A stretch of 64,000 nucleotides of DNA. Source: Cylicocyclus nassatus (taxonomy: Eukaryota; Nematoda; Chromadorea; Rhabditida; Strongylidae). Shown here piece after piece: positions 27,533 to 37,987 of the stretch; positions within the stretch are counted from its first letter, which is position 1, and each line of letters starts with the position of its first letter. The position numbers and the translations under genes are program-made. The notes below the pieces were generated by a model. That model did no database searches. It worked only from the letters and a program-made list of their open reading frames with translations, and was not told the origin of the DNA. The stretch is from positions 85,082,636-85,146,635 of the forward strand of contig CATQJL010000112.1 of the NCBI GenBank assembly GCA_958299035.1, given 5' to 3'.

Positions 27533-28460
27533 ATATCTTTCGATGAGAGCTAGTGACCGCTAGAGAAAGAAACTTCGACAATTGGCGGTCAAACATCGAG
27601 CACATTTAACCATGCCTAGGCAACATTTTTTGCACATCAGACAAGATTATGGCTACCATTTGCGAAAATCTAAGGGTTTTTCTTGACAAGTGCAGTTGTT
27701 GGTGAGACTAGACATAGCGCCCTTGTTCGCGACTCACATTGGATGAGCTTTCCATTGTTTTGTCAGAACCTTCTCAGCCAGAGATCGGCTCAGATCCCAT
27801 TTCTATGTTTTGCAGTTCTAGGAAGCTTGGTCTGTAGTAGTGATAAGAATAAAAAGTTAGTTTAATTCCATGAATGGCGCAAAAATTGTGCTTACACTGA
27901 TAGTTGCTTGTTTGAGTGCTACATGTTTTATACTCTTGATTTTCAAGACATTATGTCTGATTTATACTTCGGCTTGAAAAGAATTGCTCTTGAAATTGTT
28001 TTCTATGGTGAAATCGCATTGCAGGTGCTTTTCAATTGATGGTAAAGTTAGTTTTGCTTTCATTTTCTACAAATTGAATTTAGTTTCTCGTATGATTTGC
28101 CCATTGTTTCTACCAGAATCACAAAGGTTCTATCCAACCCTAAGCCCTACGTCATTTAACAATGTTTACCGTTGCACATCCCAACACCAGTAAGGAAATA
28201 TGTCCTTAACGCCCTCTGCTAATAAAGAATGCGTCTGCAACATCTGCGTCACCATTGTCTTCCACGAAGCCGACTGTTTTTGGCTTTATCCTGAATCAAG
28301 GCAGATAATTTGCAGAGATAGCAAACCCTAAAATAGTTCCTTCGTTTTATCTAAAGGGTATTGTTTTCATACTTATGATCTGTCCCAAAAATACCTCTAT
28401 TTGTTATCACTCGCTTGCATTATAATGTCGATGCCCTTTTTTGATGGTAGAATCCGCATA

Positions 28461-28475
28461 GGGGGGGGGGGGGGG
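28461..28475 (+). repeat. G15 tract
   Basis: A run of 15 guanines followed by AGGAG. Confidence 0.95.
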
Positions 28476-29830
28476 AGGAGTTGGAATACCATTCTTCAGT
28501 TACTGCTGCTAGCGCTCATTGACGTATTAGATAGCCAATATTGGAAGGACCCTGAGTTATATGAGTTACCTTGAAGTACCTGTTATCACTTTTTTGAACG
28601 ATTTTTTGATTCTTAGAAAATGTCTTCTCCCTTATTCTTCTCAAGAATATATATGGAAAAAATGTCAGCAATTGCAGTCGTGTAGTTTTTGATTTATTTA
28701 CAGTAGACAGCAAACACAGTGTTCACATAAATTGTCAAAGTCTCTTTTTGCATGTGTCCTTGCTGAATGTGGGAATATAAATCAACACAGAATGCAAAAC
28801 ATAATGTTGATTTATTTTGCCGAGAAAAGCAAATGATGCATGGGATTATGTCACAAAGATAGTGTTTCCGCGTTACCAGCTTCAAACGCATTTCTGTAAG
28901 ATTTGTTGTCTTAGCGGTCAAAACGTTGTTGAAGCGGAGATTTTTGTTATCATAATTCACAGATACTTTCGCAGTGTTCTATTCGGCTTTTCTTGGCTAG
29001 CGGTCAAAATTAATCACCATGGAGCAGATTTTGAACTACTCACTGTAAATGGTAGTGGCAATGGCTTTATACGTGAACTTTTTTGATTAGTTCCATCACT
29101 TAGGCGAAATAACACATTCTAAAAATACATAGTGACATTGCAGTCAGCTAAAGATTTACCAGCATCTACTGCACCTACTGGGGTTGTGAGCAGGTTACAA
29201 GTTTGAATCATTGCTGACAACATTTGCGCGTAAGTGACACTTTGCGCTTGAGGCCATTCTTTTCGCGCACATGTCACAATCAAGCTGAAGTCAATTCACA
29301 AGTACGACGTCCGTTTCCGCGCAATTGTTGTTCCCACTGCAGATTAATCGTATTTACTAGACTGTAGTCTGAGCTTTCTCCTTCCTGCAAAAAACTTCCC
29401 TATTCTTCGGACAAGTCAGTTACCTCACAATGTATGTGGCATGAAAGTGTAACAGTTTGTGTTACTGCTCCTTACGGGTTTCCCTATGAAACTTGCTCTA
29501 TAAGTTTCTCGATTTGTGATCGGTATTTGGGCATGCCGTGGAAAAAAGAAATAAATTATTCTAACTAGATGAAGGAAATGGGGTAAGGGTTGTTCATAAG
29601 GGTCAACTTGCCTAACCCCGTCAAAATCCATCTCTCAACATTCTAAAGTTCATGCATGGCTCGATTATTCATCTCGGATCTTCCTTCTCGTCCCATGGGA
29701 CATGATTCCATGTTGACTTTTTATATTCTGCAGTTCGACAGTCAATCTTACATCTTGTCATACTTGTTTCTTCGCTTGGGGCGAGCTTCTTCTTTCGCAT
29801 TTGACCCTGTATATTTCATTTGCTCTGTAA

Positions 29831-30029
29831 GGCCCCGAACAGACTTCACGCGATTTTATCGTCGTGACTGAATCGGAACGAGACAACTGTTACAACATCA
29901 TTCCATGCCGATCAACTTGCATTTCGGCTGTGATATCCAGTCCGAAATTTTTGAATGTGAAATGAAAATGAATGGAAATGTCGGCGATTGAGTCGCGACG
30001 ATCAAATCGCGTAAAGTCTGTCCGGAGCC
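29831..30029. mobile_element. Harbinger-like MITE, family A, copy 2
   Basis: Terminal repeats GGCCCCGAACAGACTTCACG and (inverted) AAGTCTGTCCGGAGCC with TAA duplications at 29828-29830 and 30030-30032. It ends about 30 bases before the predicted trans-splice acceptor of the receptor gene, so it sits in that gene's immediate upstream region and could carry promoter sequence. Confidence 0.85.
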
Positions 30030-30049
30030 TAAGACTTATGCTTACATTA

Positions 30050-30060
30050 TCAATTCAGAG
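30050..30060 (+). promoter_or_regulatory. probable spliced-leader acceptor for the receptor gene
   Basis: TTATCAATTCAG ends at 30060, four bases before the chosen start codon at 30065. A pyrimidine/AT-rich acceptor just before the ATG with no upstream donor fits nematode trans-splicing. It is inferred; an upstream in-frame ATG at 30038 is the alternative start. Confidence 0.5.
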
Positions 30061-30064
30061 CAAG

Positions 30065-33000
30065 ATGGAAATGAATTCCACCACCCTGATGATGGACGAC
30101 TTTGATGATGACGTGAACTCTATCTATGCTATTTTCAAACTAATCGAAGAATCATCTGTAATCACATGGATGAGACAGAATTTTCCATATTTGCTGCCTC
30201 TCTTCTGCGTAGTCGGTATTGTAGGAAATTCCATGGCATTGCTGCTCATAAGGTAAGCGTGGATTTTCCTTTGTGGTTCTATAATTTGAGTTTTCATGAA
30301 ATAAGTAGATAAAAGAACTTACTTCTGCAAATCAAATCACTACTGTATGAAAAAAGTTTTTTTTATGAGAACACCACTTGACCGTTAAATTTTGCTCTAA
30401 ACTCTCGCCCAGTACCGTGCTCTTCCCCACTGGACCAATTATGCTTGGTACGGTACTGGGCGAGATCAATGACTCAGCCGCGTATAAAATGTAAATTTTT
30501 GAGCAGTTCCTTAGTTAAGGCCTCCCAAGTAGCATCCGTAAGGGAATTAGACTGAAGTATGACACTGACCATGACATGAATACGACATTGTATGATTTTT
30601 CCCTCAAATAATTGCTCTGGCATTTTTTTAAACCAAATAATCACTACTTACACGACAAGATCAATAAATGGAAAATCGTTGCAGGACAAATTTTTGGCTT
30701 CGACGGCTCACATCAAATGTTTACCTAAGCACTTTATCCATATCTAGCTGTGTTTTTCTATTTACGGTAAGTGTTGATTTTGAAAACACAAAACATATTT
30801 TATGTGCTCCAATATATCTCAATAATTTTTTTATAGGTAATAGTCTCATGGGTAGACGCTGTGTATCGACTACACATTTACAGGGAATCAGAAATTGGAT
30901 GCAAGGTATTCACGTTCCTTGCACATCTCTCAGACTTCGTTTGCGTTTGGATGATATCGTGGATATCATGTGATCGAATGGTTGTGCTCTACAGACCAGG
31001 TTTTGTGATTTCCTTTAATTTCCTTAGTGATTTGGCGTTTTTGATGTATATTCTTTCAGCCTTTCGAAAATGGGTTTGTACAAAGAAATTTGCTCGAAAT
31101 TGGATGATAGCTACTTTGGTGACATCGGTAGTATTCTATAGTTGGGTATTTATGTTTGCGGGATTGGAGGAATCCGGCAACAAGGATGAGCATTTTTGCG
31201 GTTTGAGCAGTAAAGCTCAGGTGTTTGGGTGAGTCATTTGAATTATCTCATCTGGTTTTGTAGATCTGGAAAAAATTAGAAAATTCCATGTTTCGCGAAG
31301 TTGAAGTGATTTTTTTGGTAAAGAGTAGGTCAGAAAACCATTTGCACCCACTCAATAACTGCATAGCTAGTTTCTGGCAAATCAGAGCCGCAGACATGTG
31401 TGTAAGCGCGTCTATCGCTGCGGCGCGGTTCCGGCGCTTTCGAGCCTCAGAGTAAAGAATCAATAAGACACTGTTATCGTCGACTCTAAAAATCGTGACG
31501 ACGGTCTGCAGTGCGGCCAGTGCGCGCCGCACGGCACTGCCGCTTTATCGTAGGACAATCTTGCTTCTCTGCAGTGTAGGCTCCCTGCGGTAGTCATGAA
31601 AGTTCCTGCAAGCAAAAAAGATGCAAAAAGAAAAAGAAAAACCACAAGAACTCACCTTCTCCACGTAATTTGGGCGAATCACTAGGTGGCAGTGCCGTGC
31701 GGCGCGCACTGGACGCACTGCAGACCGTCGTCACGATTTTTAGAGTCGACGATACAATACACTTTACACTTTGTGTACGTAACACAATTTTGAAGATCTT
31801 TCTTCTTTCAGTTGTCACCTTTTATTTTGCCCGCATTTCAAAAAGAATACGATAAGAATTCCAAATTCAAAATGATAAGAATTCAAATCACATAAAAGTT
31901 TATTGCTCTTTGGGATTTACATTTACTTATTTGCGCTACTCAAAGCTTGCCATTTTCAGTTATCCGATTGCTGACCACTACTTCCTATTCACCTTGCTTG
32001 ATACAGCCATTTGCACACTCTTTCCTGCAATTCTTATCATGTTCGTAAACTCCTTGTCCATCTATCGCTATCGACAATGTATGAGAATTTACTCTTCGGG
32101 TGTACTACGAGTACGATTTGATCGAGCATCGAATGGCAATCCGATTCCTCCATATGTAAGTTCTTTTTACAAGATGCATTTGGAATCTGTTTCTATGAAA
32201 AGGACTTTTAGGAGGAAACAACGGCAAAGAAATTGTTGCTCAGTCAGACACATACGAATACGCATATGTCAACACAGTCGAATCGCTCAGCATGTGGAAA
32301 ATTGCGGTCATCCGATTTACAGTTGAGCAGGACATTACTGATTGTTACGAGGTAGGTTCTGAAACAATTTGTAAATGCTTCAAACGGAGTAAGAAAGAAC
32401 AATGCTCGTGCTGTCGCTACGTGTGCCCTTTTTGCCTCCTTTAAAGGCAGCGTCCGGGCAAAATTTCGCCTCTCATGTTTCTGCCATAGGGCCTTTCCGT
32501 GGCCCTGATTACAGTTGTAAAGTCCAAATTGTTCAAAACTCCCAAAAAACCCGGTTCTTGGGGACCCCCTCTTCAAGGAGCGAGTTTCGAATTGCTCGTC
32601 CCCATCGTCATGCCAGCGGAAGGAGCTGCAATTGCACGGATGCAGTTGCATTGCTGTGTGCAGTGCAACTGCAATGCAACTGCAATGCAACTGAAATGCA
32701 ACTGCAATGCAACCGCACACCTGCGTAAGCACTCGTCCTCAGGGGTGGTTTGTGATACGAAGGGGCGGCTTGTGATACGTATCACAGGCCCGTATCTCCT
32801 TTTAGAGGGCATGTCAAAGGATTGGACCAACGCAGATCGGATACTCATGGGCCTCTCTTTACAACTATGTGCTAATCTGGGTGATGGATCTTGCCTGGAC
32901 GCTGTCTCTAAGCATCAAGGCTGCGCGCAGCAGCGACCGCAGCTTGCGCATTGTCTACGTCTATGACCCAGTGGGAGGAGGGGGGGGGGGAGGGGGAGGG

Positions 33001-33702
33001 ATAAAAATGGGTCGCAGATTTTTGAAGGGTTCATACAGGTTGAAGTTCGTGTAATAATTGTGACTTTTAAAACATCCAATAGTCTTTGAATATTGTAAAA
33101 ATAAAATTGGCTTTGCAAAACCCTTCTTCACGACGGTTTATTGTTACAAACTCAAAATCAGAATAATGGTGAATTTCACTCAAAAAATATCTAAAGGGCA
33201 CGGCTGACATACTCTTCTGAGAAAATTTTTTTGCTTTTTTCCCCTCTCCCTACTCAAAAAAATGAAAATTCGAGACTGCTGTTGCGATAATCTTCGTCGT
33301 TATCACTTAGTGCACAATTTCTACTCACCATGCATGATTTTTTATCCTTCCCTAAATTTTCACTTTCAGTACATTCGTCCTGCTCAATGTTCCCAGCTAT
33401 ATGATGCGTATAATACAGTACATTTTCGAACCACGTACGCAAATCTTCCATTTCGTACATTATCTCTCCTATCTTGTCTACTATCTTCATCATGCTGTTC
33501 TCTTCTACATGTATATATTCTGGAGGTGAGTTTCTTAATTTTGAATTCGACTCTGTTTTCCATGTTTTCAAAAAAGTAAAATTTTAGTCCACAAATGAAG
33601 AAACAACTCAAACCTACTGCGATGCGACTACTGGAATGCTACTGCTTCAAGACAGTTCCAGAATTTGGCCATAGATCCACATCACTTCAAGCTTTCAATT
33701 AG
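30065..33702 (+). CDS. rhodopsin-like (class A) seven-transmembrane receptor, probably neuropeptide-type
   Basis: Eight exons join in frame: 30065-30252, 30685-30766, 30837-30999, 31060-31228, 31960-32155, 32212-32351, 33370-33525, 33588-33702 (about 402 residues). TM1 is at about residues 41-63 with the conserved N55 in VGIVGNS. TM2 is about 75-97. C112 and C191 are placed to make the usual TM3-ECL2 disulfide. TM3 ends in CDRM (D136, R137), a variant DRY. TM5 carries a conserved proline in TLFPAILIM, TM6 reads TFVLLNVPSY, and the end of TM7 has HHAVLFYMY where NPxxY is expected. The N terminus is acidic with an NST glycosylation site and no signal peptide. The basic tail ends after HRSTSLQAFN. 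The 60-base intron at 31000-31059 is a multiple of three and open, but removing it gives the normal second-loop length. A plasma-membrane G-protein-coupled role follows from the family; the ligand is unknown. Introns 1, 4 and 6 are enlarged by transposon sequence. Confidence 0.85.
30399..30465. repeat. small inverted-repeat element, copy 4, in receptor intron 1
   Basis: AAACTCTCGCCCAGTACCGT and ACGGTACTGGGCGAGA form near-perfect arms. This is the best preserved copy of the family and lies wholly within the first intron (30253-30684). Confidence 0.75.
31481..31757. repeat. inverted repeat in receptor intron 4
   Basis: A block of about 65 bases starting GTCGACTCTAAAAATCGTGA (31479 onward) returns inverted and almost unchanged at about 31690-31752, with a GC-rich core (CGCGCCGCACGGCACTGCC). 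The loop between them is about 140 bases. It looks like a foldback insertion that expanded the intron to 731 bases. Confidence 0.75.
32441..32911. mobile_element. TTAA-flanked MITE, copy 4, in receptor intron 6
   Basis: Left end TTAAAGGCAGCGTCCGGGCA, right end TGCCTGGACGCTGTCTCTAA. It accounts for about half of the 1018-base sixth intron. The interior is not shared with the other copies and holds a tandem repeat of TGCAACTGCAA-like units. Confidence 0.8.
32639..32712 (+). repeat. tandem TGCAACTGCAA-like repeat
   Basis: Roughly 11-12-base units (ATGCAACTGCA with variants) repeat about six times inside the MITE at 32441-32911. The repeat is also self-complementary because TGCA is palindromic. 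Confidence 0.8.
32980..32990 (+). repeat. G11 tract in receptor intron 6
   Basis: Eleven guanines followed by AGGGGGAGGG in the sixth intron of the receptor gene, on the transcript-sense strand. Confidence 0.9.
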
Positions 33703-33851
33703 AATTTCGTAGACGATAGTTATACACTTGCCACAGCCATTACGCTTGATCTCTAACTTTTTACATGTATAGCTCAACATCGATGTGTAATATATTCATT
33801 TGTGATATTTGCTCTTCTCCGCTTTCGGGTATCTGATTCTCGTCGCGAAAT

Positions 33852-33857
33852 AATAAA
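33852..33857 (+). terminator. AATAAA poly(A) signal of the receptor gene
   Basis: A canonical AATAAA lies about 150 bases after the receptor stop codon and is followed by T/G-rich sequence. Confidence 0.6.
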
Positions 33858-34761
33858 GTTTACAAGATTGATGTTTTGTCCGAATTACTGAGGTAGTCTT
33901 GACAGATACTTCATAAAATCTGCGCAGCAGTACTTTGTTTAAATTTGTGCATAATGCAAATGATCTTTCTTCTCAACAATTATGAGGCAAGAAAACTCCT
34001 TTGCGCACTTACATTATTAACAAGTTAGTACTTGTGCGGTACCAAATCTCTGATTATTCACTGCATCGGATTTGAAAAATAAATAAGTTTGAGCCTGTAA
34101 TGTGTGAGGAGTGTCTTGGAGTCTTCTAGTTTCAGAATGGATGATATGTACCTCATCAGCATTTTTCCATAGTCGACCACAATTTTACTGGATAGCTTTT
34201 TTGACCTGACTAATAAGGATAAGATTTTTTAGCAGCCTCATCCTTTAGGGATTTTTTGACTACTTCGCATGAAGCGGTCCCAAAGTCAAAATGGTGCATT
34301 TGCGTCCATTTGGTTGATTAGATTATATGAAAAGTGAATTTACATCAAACTTGCATGCCCTTACAACGGCGGAAGGCGTGACCATTGAGAATCCTCGAAA
34401 AGTGAACGGGAACAATCCAACTACTTATCGGTAAAATCAGACAAGTTCCTTTCCTGTCTGTAATGAAAATTTCACTTTCTAAAAGTGATTGTTAGCTGAA
34501 GCGGAACTAGGAATCAGTAAAAAAAAAGGATGTGTTGATTACCAGTTTACTGGAGATCGGAACGACAAGGATATTGAAGTTCAGAAGAAATAAGAAGAAG
34601 AAATATCCACACTGTGGGAAGAATGAAAGACTGAAAATTAACAAACTAAGGAAGGATCAGTCACAATCGCGATCTGAAACGGAATGCTATAGCATGGATG
34701 CGTCTTGTTGAGCTGGTTCAATTCCGTATCCCCAAATTCTCAGCACCCAAACAATTTCTTA
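33858..34761. other. gene-free spacer
   Basis: AT-rich DNA after the receptor poly(A) signal. I see no exon series, RNA gene or repeat ends. Confidence 0.45.
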
Positions 34762-34892
34762 CAAGGCTAATATGAATTTGTTAAAATTTTAGAAATAGAA
34801 ATCATTTTGATTATTTACAAGTATAAACAAGTCACCTGCACATTTAAATGACCCATGTAAGTACTTTCAAAAGTTTCGCGACCCATACTGGG
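34762..34892. mobile_element. fragment of the CAGTGGCGTA hAT MITE
   Basis: This block (AAGGCTAATATGAATTTGTT onward to TTTCGCGACCC) matches the right-hand half of the element at 10843-11210, including TTATTTACAAGTA and ACAAGTCAC. The left half and both termini are missing. Confidence 0.7.
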
Positions 34893-35014
34893 AGGGAGGG
34901 AGGGCAGATAAGGCTGCGTTCATACTGATTCGGAAGTGAGGGAACAGTTCCGGAACACGGCTTGAAATGAATGTACTGTTCCCGGACTTCGAATCAGTAC
35001 GAATGCAACCTAGA

Positions 35015-36209
35015 TCTTATATATAAAGCTGAATGTCTGTTTGTATGTATGTATGTATGTCTGTATGTATGTCTGTATGTATGTCTGTACGTATGTTCCG
35101 AATAGAAAATTCCATTTCTGAACCGATCCGGACCAAACTTGGCACACATACACTACGGGCCCCGGCGGGTGTCATAGGCTACTTTTCGTCATCGATCGAT
35201 ATCGATTTTATCGATTTTTATCGATTTTTTTGCTGAGTTCACCTACGGGGCTGGGAGTTGGCACAGGGGGGTAATCGAGCATGGGGATTCCGAATACAAT
35301 ATTGGTTTTCAGGATTATCGATTGCTTTTATCGATTTTATCGATTTTTTTGCAAAGTTTGAGCTACGGGGCTGGGAGTTGGCACAGGGGGGGGTAATCGA
35401 GCATGGGGATTCCGAATACAATATTGGTTTTCAGGATTATCGATTACTTTTATCGATTTTATCGATTTTTTTGCTGAGTTCACCTACGGGGCTGGGAGTT
35501 CGCACAGGGGGGTAATCGAGCATGGGGATTCCGAATACAATATTGGTTTTCGGGATTATCGATTACTTTTATCGATTTTATCGATTTTTTGCAAAGTTTG
35601 AGCTAGGGGGCTGGGAGTTGGCACAGGGGGGTAATCGAGCATGCTGATCACTCCCAAGGGGGGTGATCAGCATGCTCGATTACACCCCTGTGCCAAATTA
35701 CAGACCCCTAGCTCAAATTTTCAAAAAATCGATAAAATCGATAAAAGTAATGGACGATCTTGAAAACTAATATTGTATTCGTAATCTGCATGCTCGATTA
35801 CCCCCCTGTGCAAACTCCCAGCCCCGCAGGTCAAACTTTGCAAAAAAATCGATAAAATCGATAAAAGTAATGGACGATCCTGAAAACTAATATTGTGTTC
35901 GTAATCAGCATGCTCGATTACCCCCTGTGCAAAATCCCAGCCTCGCATGTCAAAATTTACAAAAAATCGATAAAATCAATAAAAGTAATCGATAATTCTG
36001 AAAACTAATATTGTATTCGGAATCCCCATGCTCACTTCCCCCCTGTGCCAACTCCTAGCCCTGTAGGTGAACTCTGCAAAAAAATCGATAAAAGTCGGTA
36101 AAATCGACATCGATCGATAACGAAAAGTGGACTGTGACACCCGCCGGGGCCCGAAGTGTATGTGTGCCAAGTTTGGTCCGGATACGGCGGAGCCGGGTAA
36201 GCCAGCTAG
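35015..36209 (+). mobile_element. non-autonomous palindromic Helitron, copy 1
   Basis: It starts with TC after an A (TCTTATATATAAAGCTGAAT) and ends with CTAG before a T, preceded by the GC hairpin GGCGGAGCCGGG. These are Helitron termini and the A|T target. The interior is a giant palindrome centred near 35650. A unit of about 120 bases (ATCGAGCATGGGGATTCCGA, ATCGATTTTATCGATTT, CTACGGGGCTGGGAGTTGGC) is amplified about 3.5 times on each arm, in opposite orientations. No Rep/helicase gene is present; the ATGTCTGTTTGTATG frame is microsatellite. Confidence 0.88.
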
Positions 36210-36490
36210 TAAAGGATAAAGGATTCGGCGTCTTCAATACCCTTTGAGGGCATGCGCCGAACGCACACACTAACTTCATAGTCGAAGAGGCAATTGTATG
36301 CGTGCGAGCCTATTACAGTGACTTGCGGGGGCCAGCCGTTACCAAGTCAGTGCTTTTATCCTCCCAGATTACTCTGGTACCAATTTACCAGCCCCGGAGG
36401 GTAGAGGGCTTGGTTGGCCCAGGGGCGGGGATCGAACCTGCGTCCGATCTGGTCATAGCGTCGCCTCATACCACTACGCCACTCGTCCCC
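36210..36490 (-). mobile_element. tRNA-derived SINE
   Basis: On the minus strand the head (36421-36490) has a Pol III A box TGGCGTAGTGG and a B box GGTTCGATCC at tRNA-like spacing. The tail is a short GATAAAG repeat. A 12-bp direct repeat GAATGCAACCTA flanks the whole SINE-plus-Helitron block (35001-35012 and 36491-36502), as expected for target-primed insertion. The anticodon arm does not fold properly, so this is not a working tRNA gene. Confidence 0.7.
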
Positions 36491-36502
36491 GAATGCAACC
36501 TA

Positions 36503-37339
36503 AGAAGGGTAGATTTGAGTCAGCTCGCAAAATCGCATCTAATGGTACTTCTTTTCATATCATTACGACATGGGATCCTTCCATTCTAAGTATAGGTTAT
36601 TAGACAAAACAATTATTTTTCCTGTGGTGCCGAAGCTTATAACCTAGCGTGCCGGAGGTGAATCTACAAGTTAACTCATCTTACTACCAGATCGCAAGAG
36701 GAATATGAAAAAGTGTAACGACAGAGGAGACAAGCGCAAGTGAAAAAGATGTAAAATTTGCTCCTTACAATCTAGCTTTATAAAATGCGATTCATAGACC
36801 ACTTTTGCACCTACAGGGGTATTATTTCTCTAGCATGGTGCAATATAATAAAAGAAAAAGAAAAACAGAGTAATTCTAATTCATTCTAATTTCCGTTTTG
36901 ATCCTTTCACTATACGGAAATTAGATTGACATACGGCCTTCCCCGGATCTCATCAGTAGTGAAGGAAGACCGTAGGAGTAAAAATAAAAAGAGAAAAAAG
37001 AAAAACTAACCTAGAACTTCCTTATAACAAGTAGTTAATCCAAGTGTTAGAGTAATGTGGTCTATAAAAAAGTAAGTTAATTTTATAGGAAAATGTAGAT
37101 ATAAATATAAATATAAATTACTCAAAAAATCTCTCAGAGAAGGGGGACGAATAAGGATGTTGATAAATATGAATTGAATCAACCGCCTGTTTTGTGTCTA
37201 CGAGATGTGGTTGTTGCCACGTAATTTTCATTTATTGATGCTAATGTTGTCAGTTGCTGACTATCAACTATCTCGATACTTGCTGATCAGAAAAGTGATC
37301 TGGTTTTAGAGCCATTTTCACAGATGTGATGCGCACTTC
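36503..37339. other. gene-free spacer
   Basis: AT-rich, with A-rich GAAAAAG runs. No gene or repeat end is recognised. Confidence 0.4.
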
Positions 37340-37987
37340 AGTAGGTAGAATTGGTTGTGGTACTTCTCAGTGGGAACAGAATATGCACGGGTGATGTTGA
37401 ACGGAAGAGGGCTGCTAGCGGTATGGATATTCGCCGAGATCCCTTCGATACTTCTGGAGACTTCGTCTTGCTTCAGCTGCCTCCAGTATCTGCGCCTCCC
37501 TGTACTTCCGAAAATCTTCTGCGAAGCGGCTTCAGGTGGTGTTCGTTACCACCAGTCCGAGGTGGGCTGCATTTGGATCCTCCAAAGCTCCTGTTCTTTT
37601 AACTAAATCCTTGGTGGTTTTCGAGATGCGTTCCAAATTCTTCTCATGAATGGTTGAAGCTCATTCTCCGCAGGCTCGCAATCTTTCCAGAAGCAGTCAT
37701 GCGTTGGCACCTCCGCGATAGGTCAGTTCCTTCCTTCTCGTGATGCTATGCTAGATCTTCTCCAGCCGATTGCATCGTAGTGTTGTTCGAGGAAGACGGT
37801 GAATGGGCCTACAATAAAGAGATTAAACCACCCAGAGAGCGACCTCTATCTTGGTTGGTGAGAATGTGGTCGATTTAGGCGTAGATCGTCCCTTTGGCGA
37901 TTCCTAGGTCCACCTGCTGCGTTGTGTTTCTTCATGAGGATGGGATTTTTATGAAAAAACATGCGGTCATGCAGGAGAAAAGCCTAA

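Larger units (their letters stand above)
11219..29827. other. long gene-poor region
   Basis: Across about 18.6 kb I could not assemble a convincing gene. It holds small inverted-repeat elements (12434, 15359, 22900), two TTAA MITEs (26108, 27286), six or so G/C homopolymer tracts, a mariner-like terminus (GGGTGTCCCAAAAGTTTAAA at about 23762) and a G+C-rich block at 13190-13435. Open frames such as 18442-18768 (-) and 23077-23310 (-) have a protein-like composition but no recognisable domain or partner exons. Confidence 0.4.
34911..36501. mobile_element. short MITE, split by later insertions
   Basis: AGGCTGCGTTCATACTGATT at 34911 is mirrored by AATCAGTACGAATGCAACCT ending at 35011. The last 12 bases of the right end occur again at 36491-36502. 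The simplest reading is a MITE of about 100 bp whose tip was duplicated when the SINE inserted. Confidence 0.6.

Noticed and set aside
31000..31059. Coding extension of receptor exon 3 into exon 4
   Set aside because: The stretch is open and a multiple of three, but has intron ends and would add 20 residues to the short second intracellular loop, unlike the family.
32244..32732. 162-codon open frame on the minus strand
   Set aside because: It runs antisense through a receptor exon and into the TTAA MITE and its TGCAACTGCAA repeat. No domain; the frame is open because of repeat composition.
35033..36060. CRISPR-like series of spaced repeats and MSVCMYVC-type reading frames
   Set aside because: The repeats are direct 120-base units of a palindromic Helitron with no unique spacers, and the reading frames are translated TGTATGTC microsatellite. 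The organism is a eukaryote.
36421..36490. tRNA gene
   Set aside because: A and B boxes are present but the anticodon stem does not pair, and the sequence is the head of a longer SINE with a target duplication.
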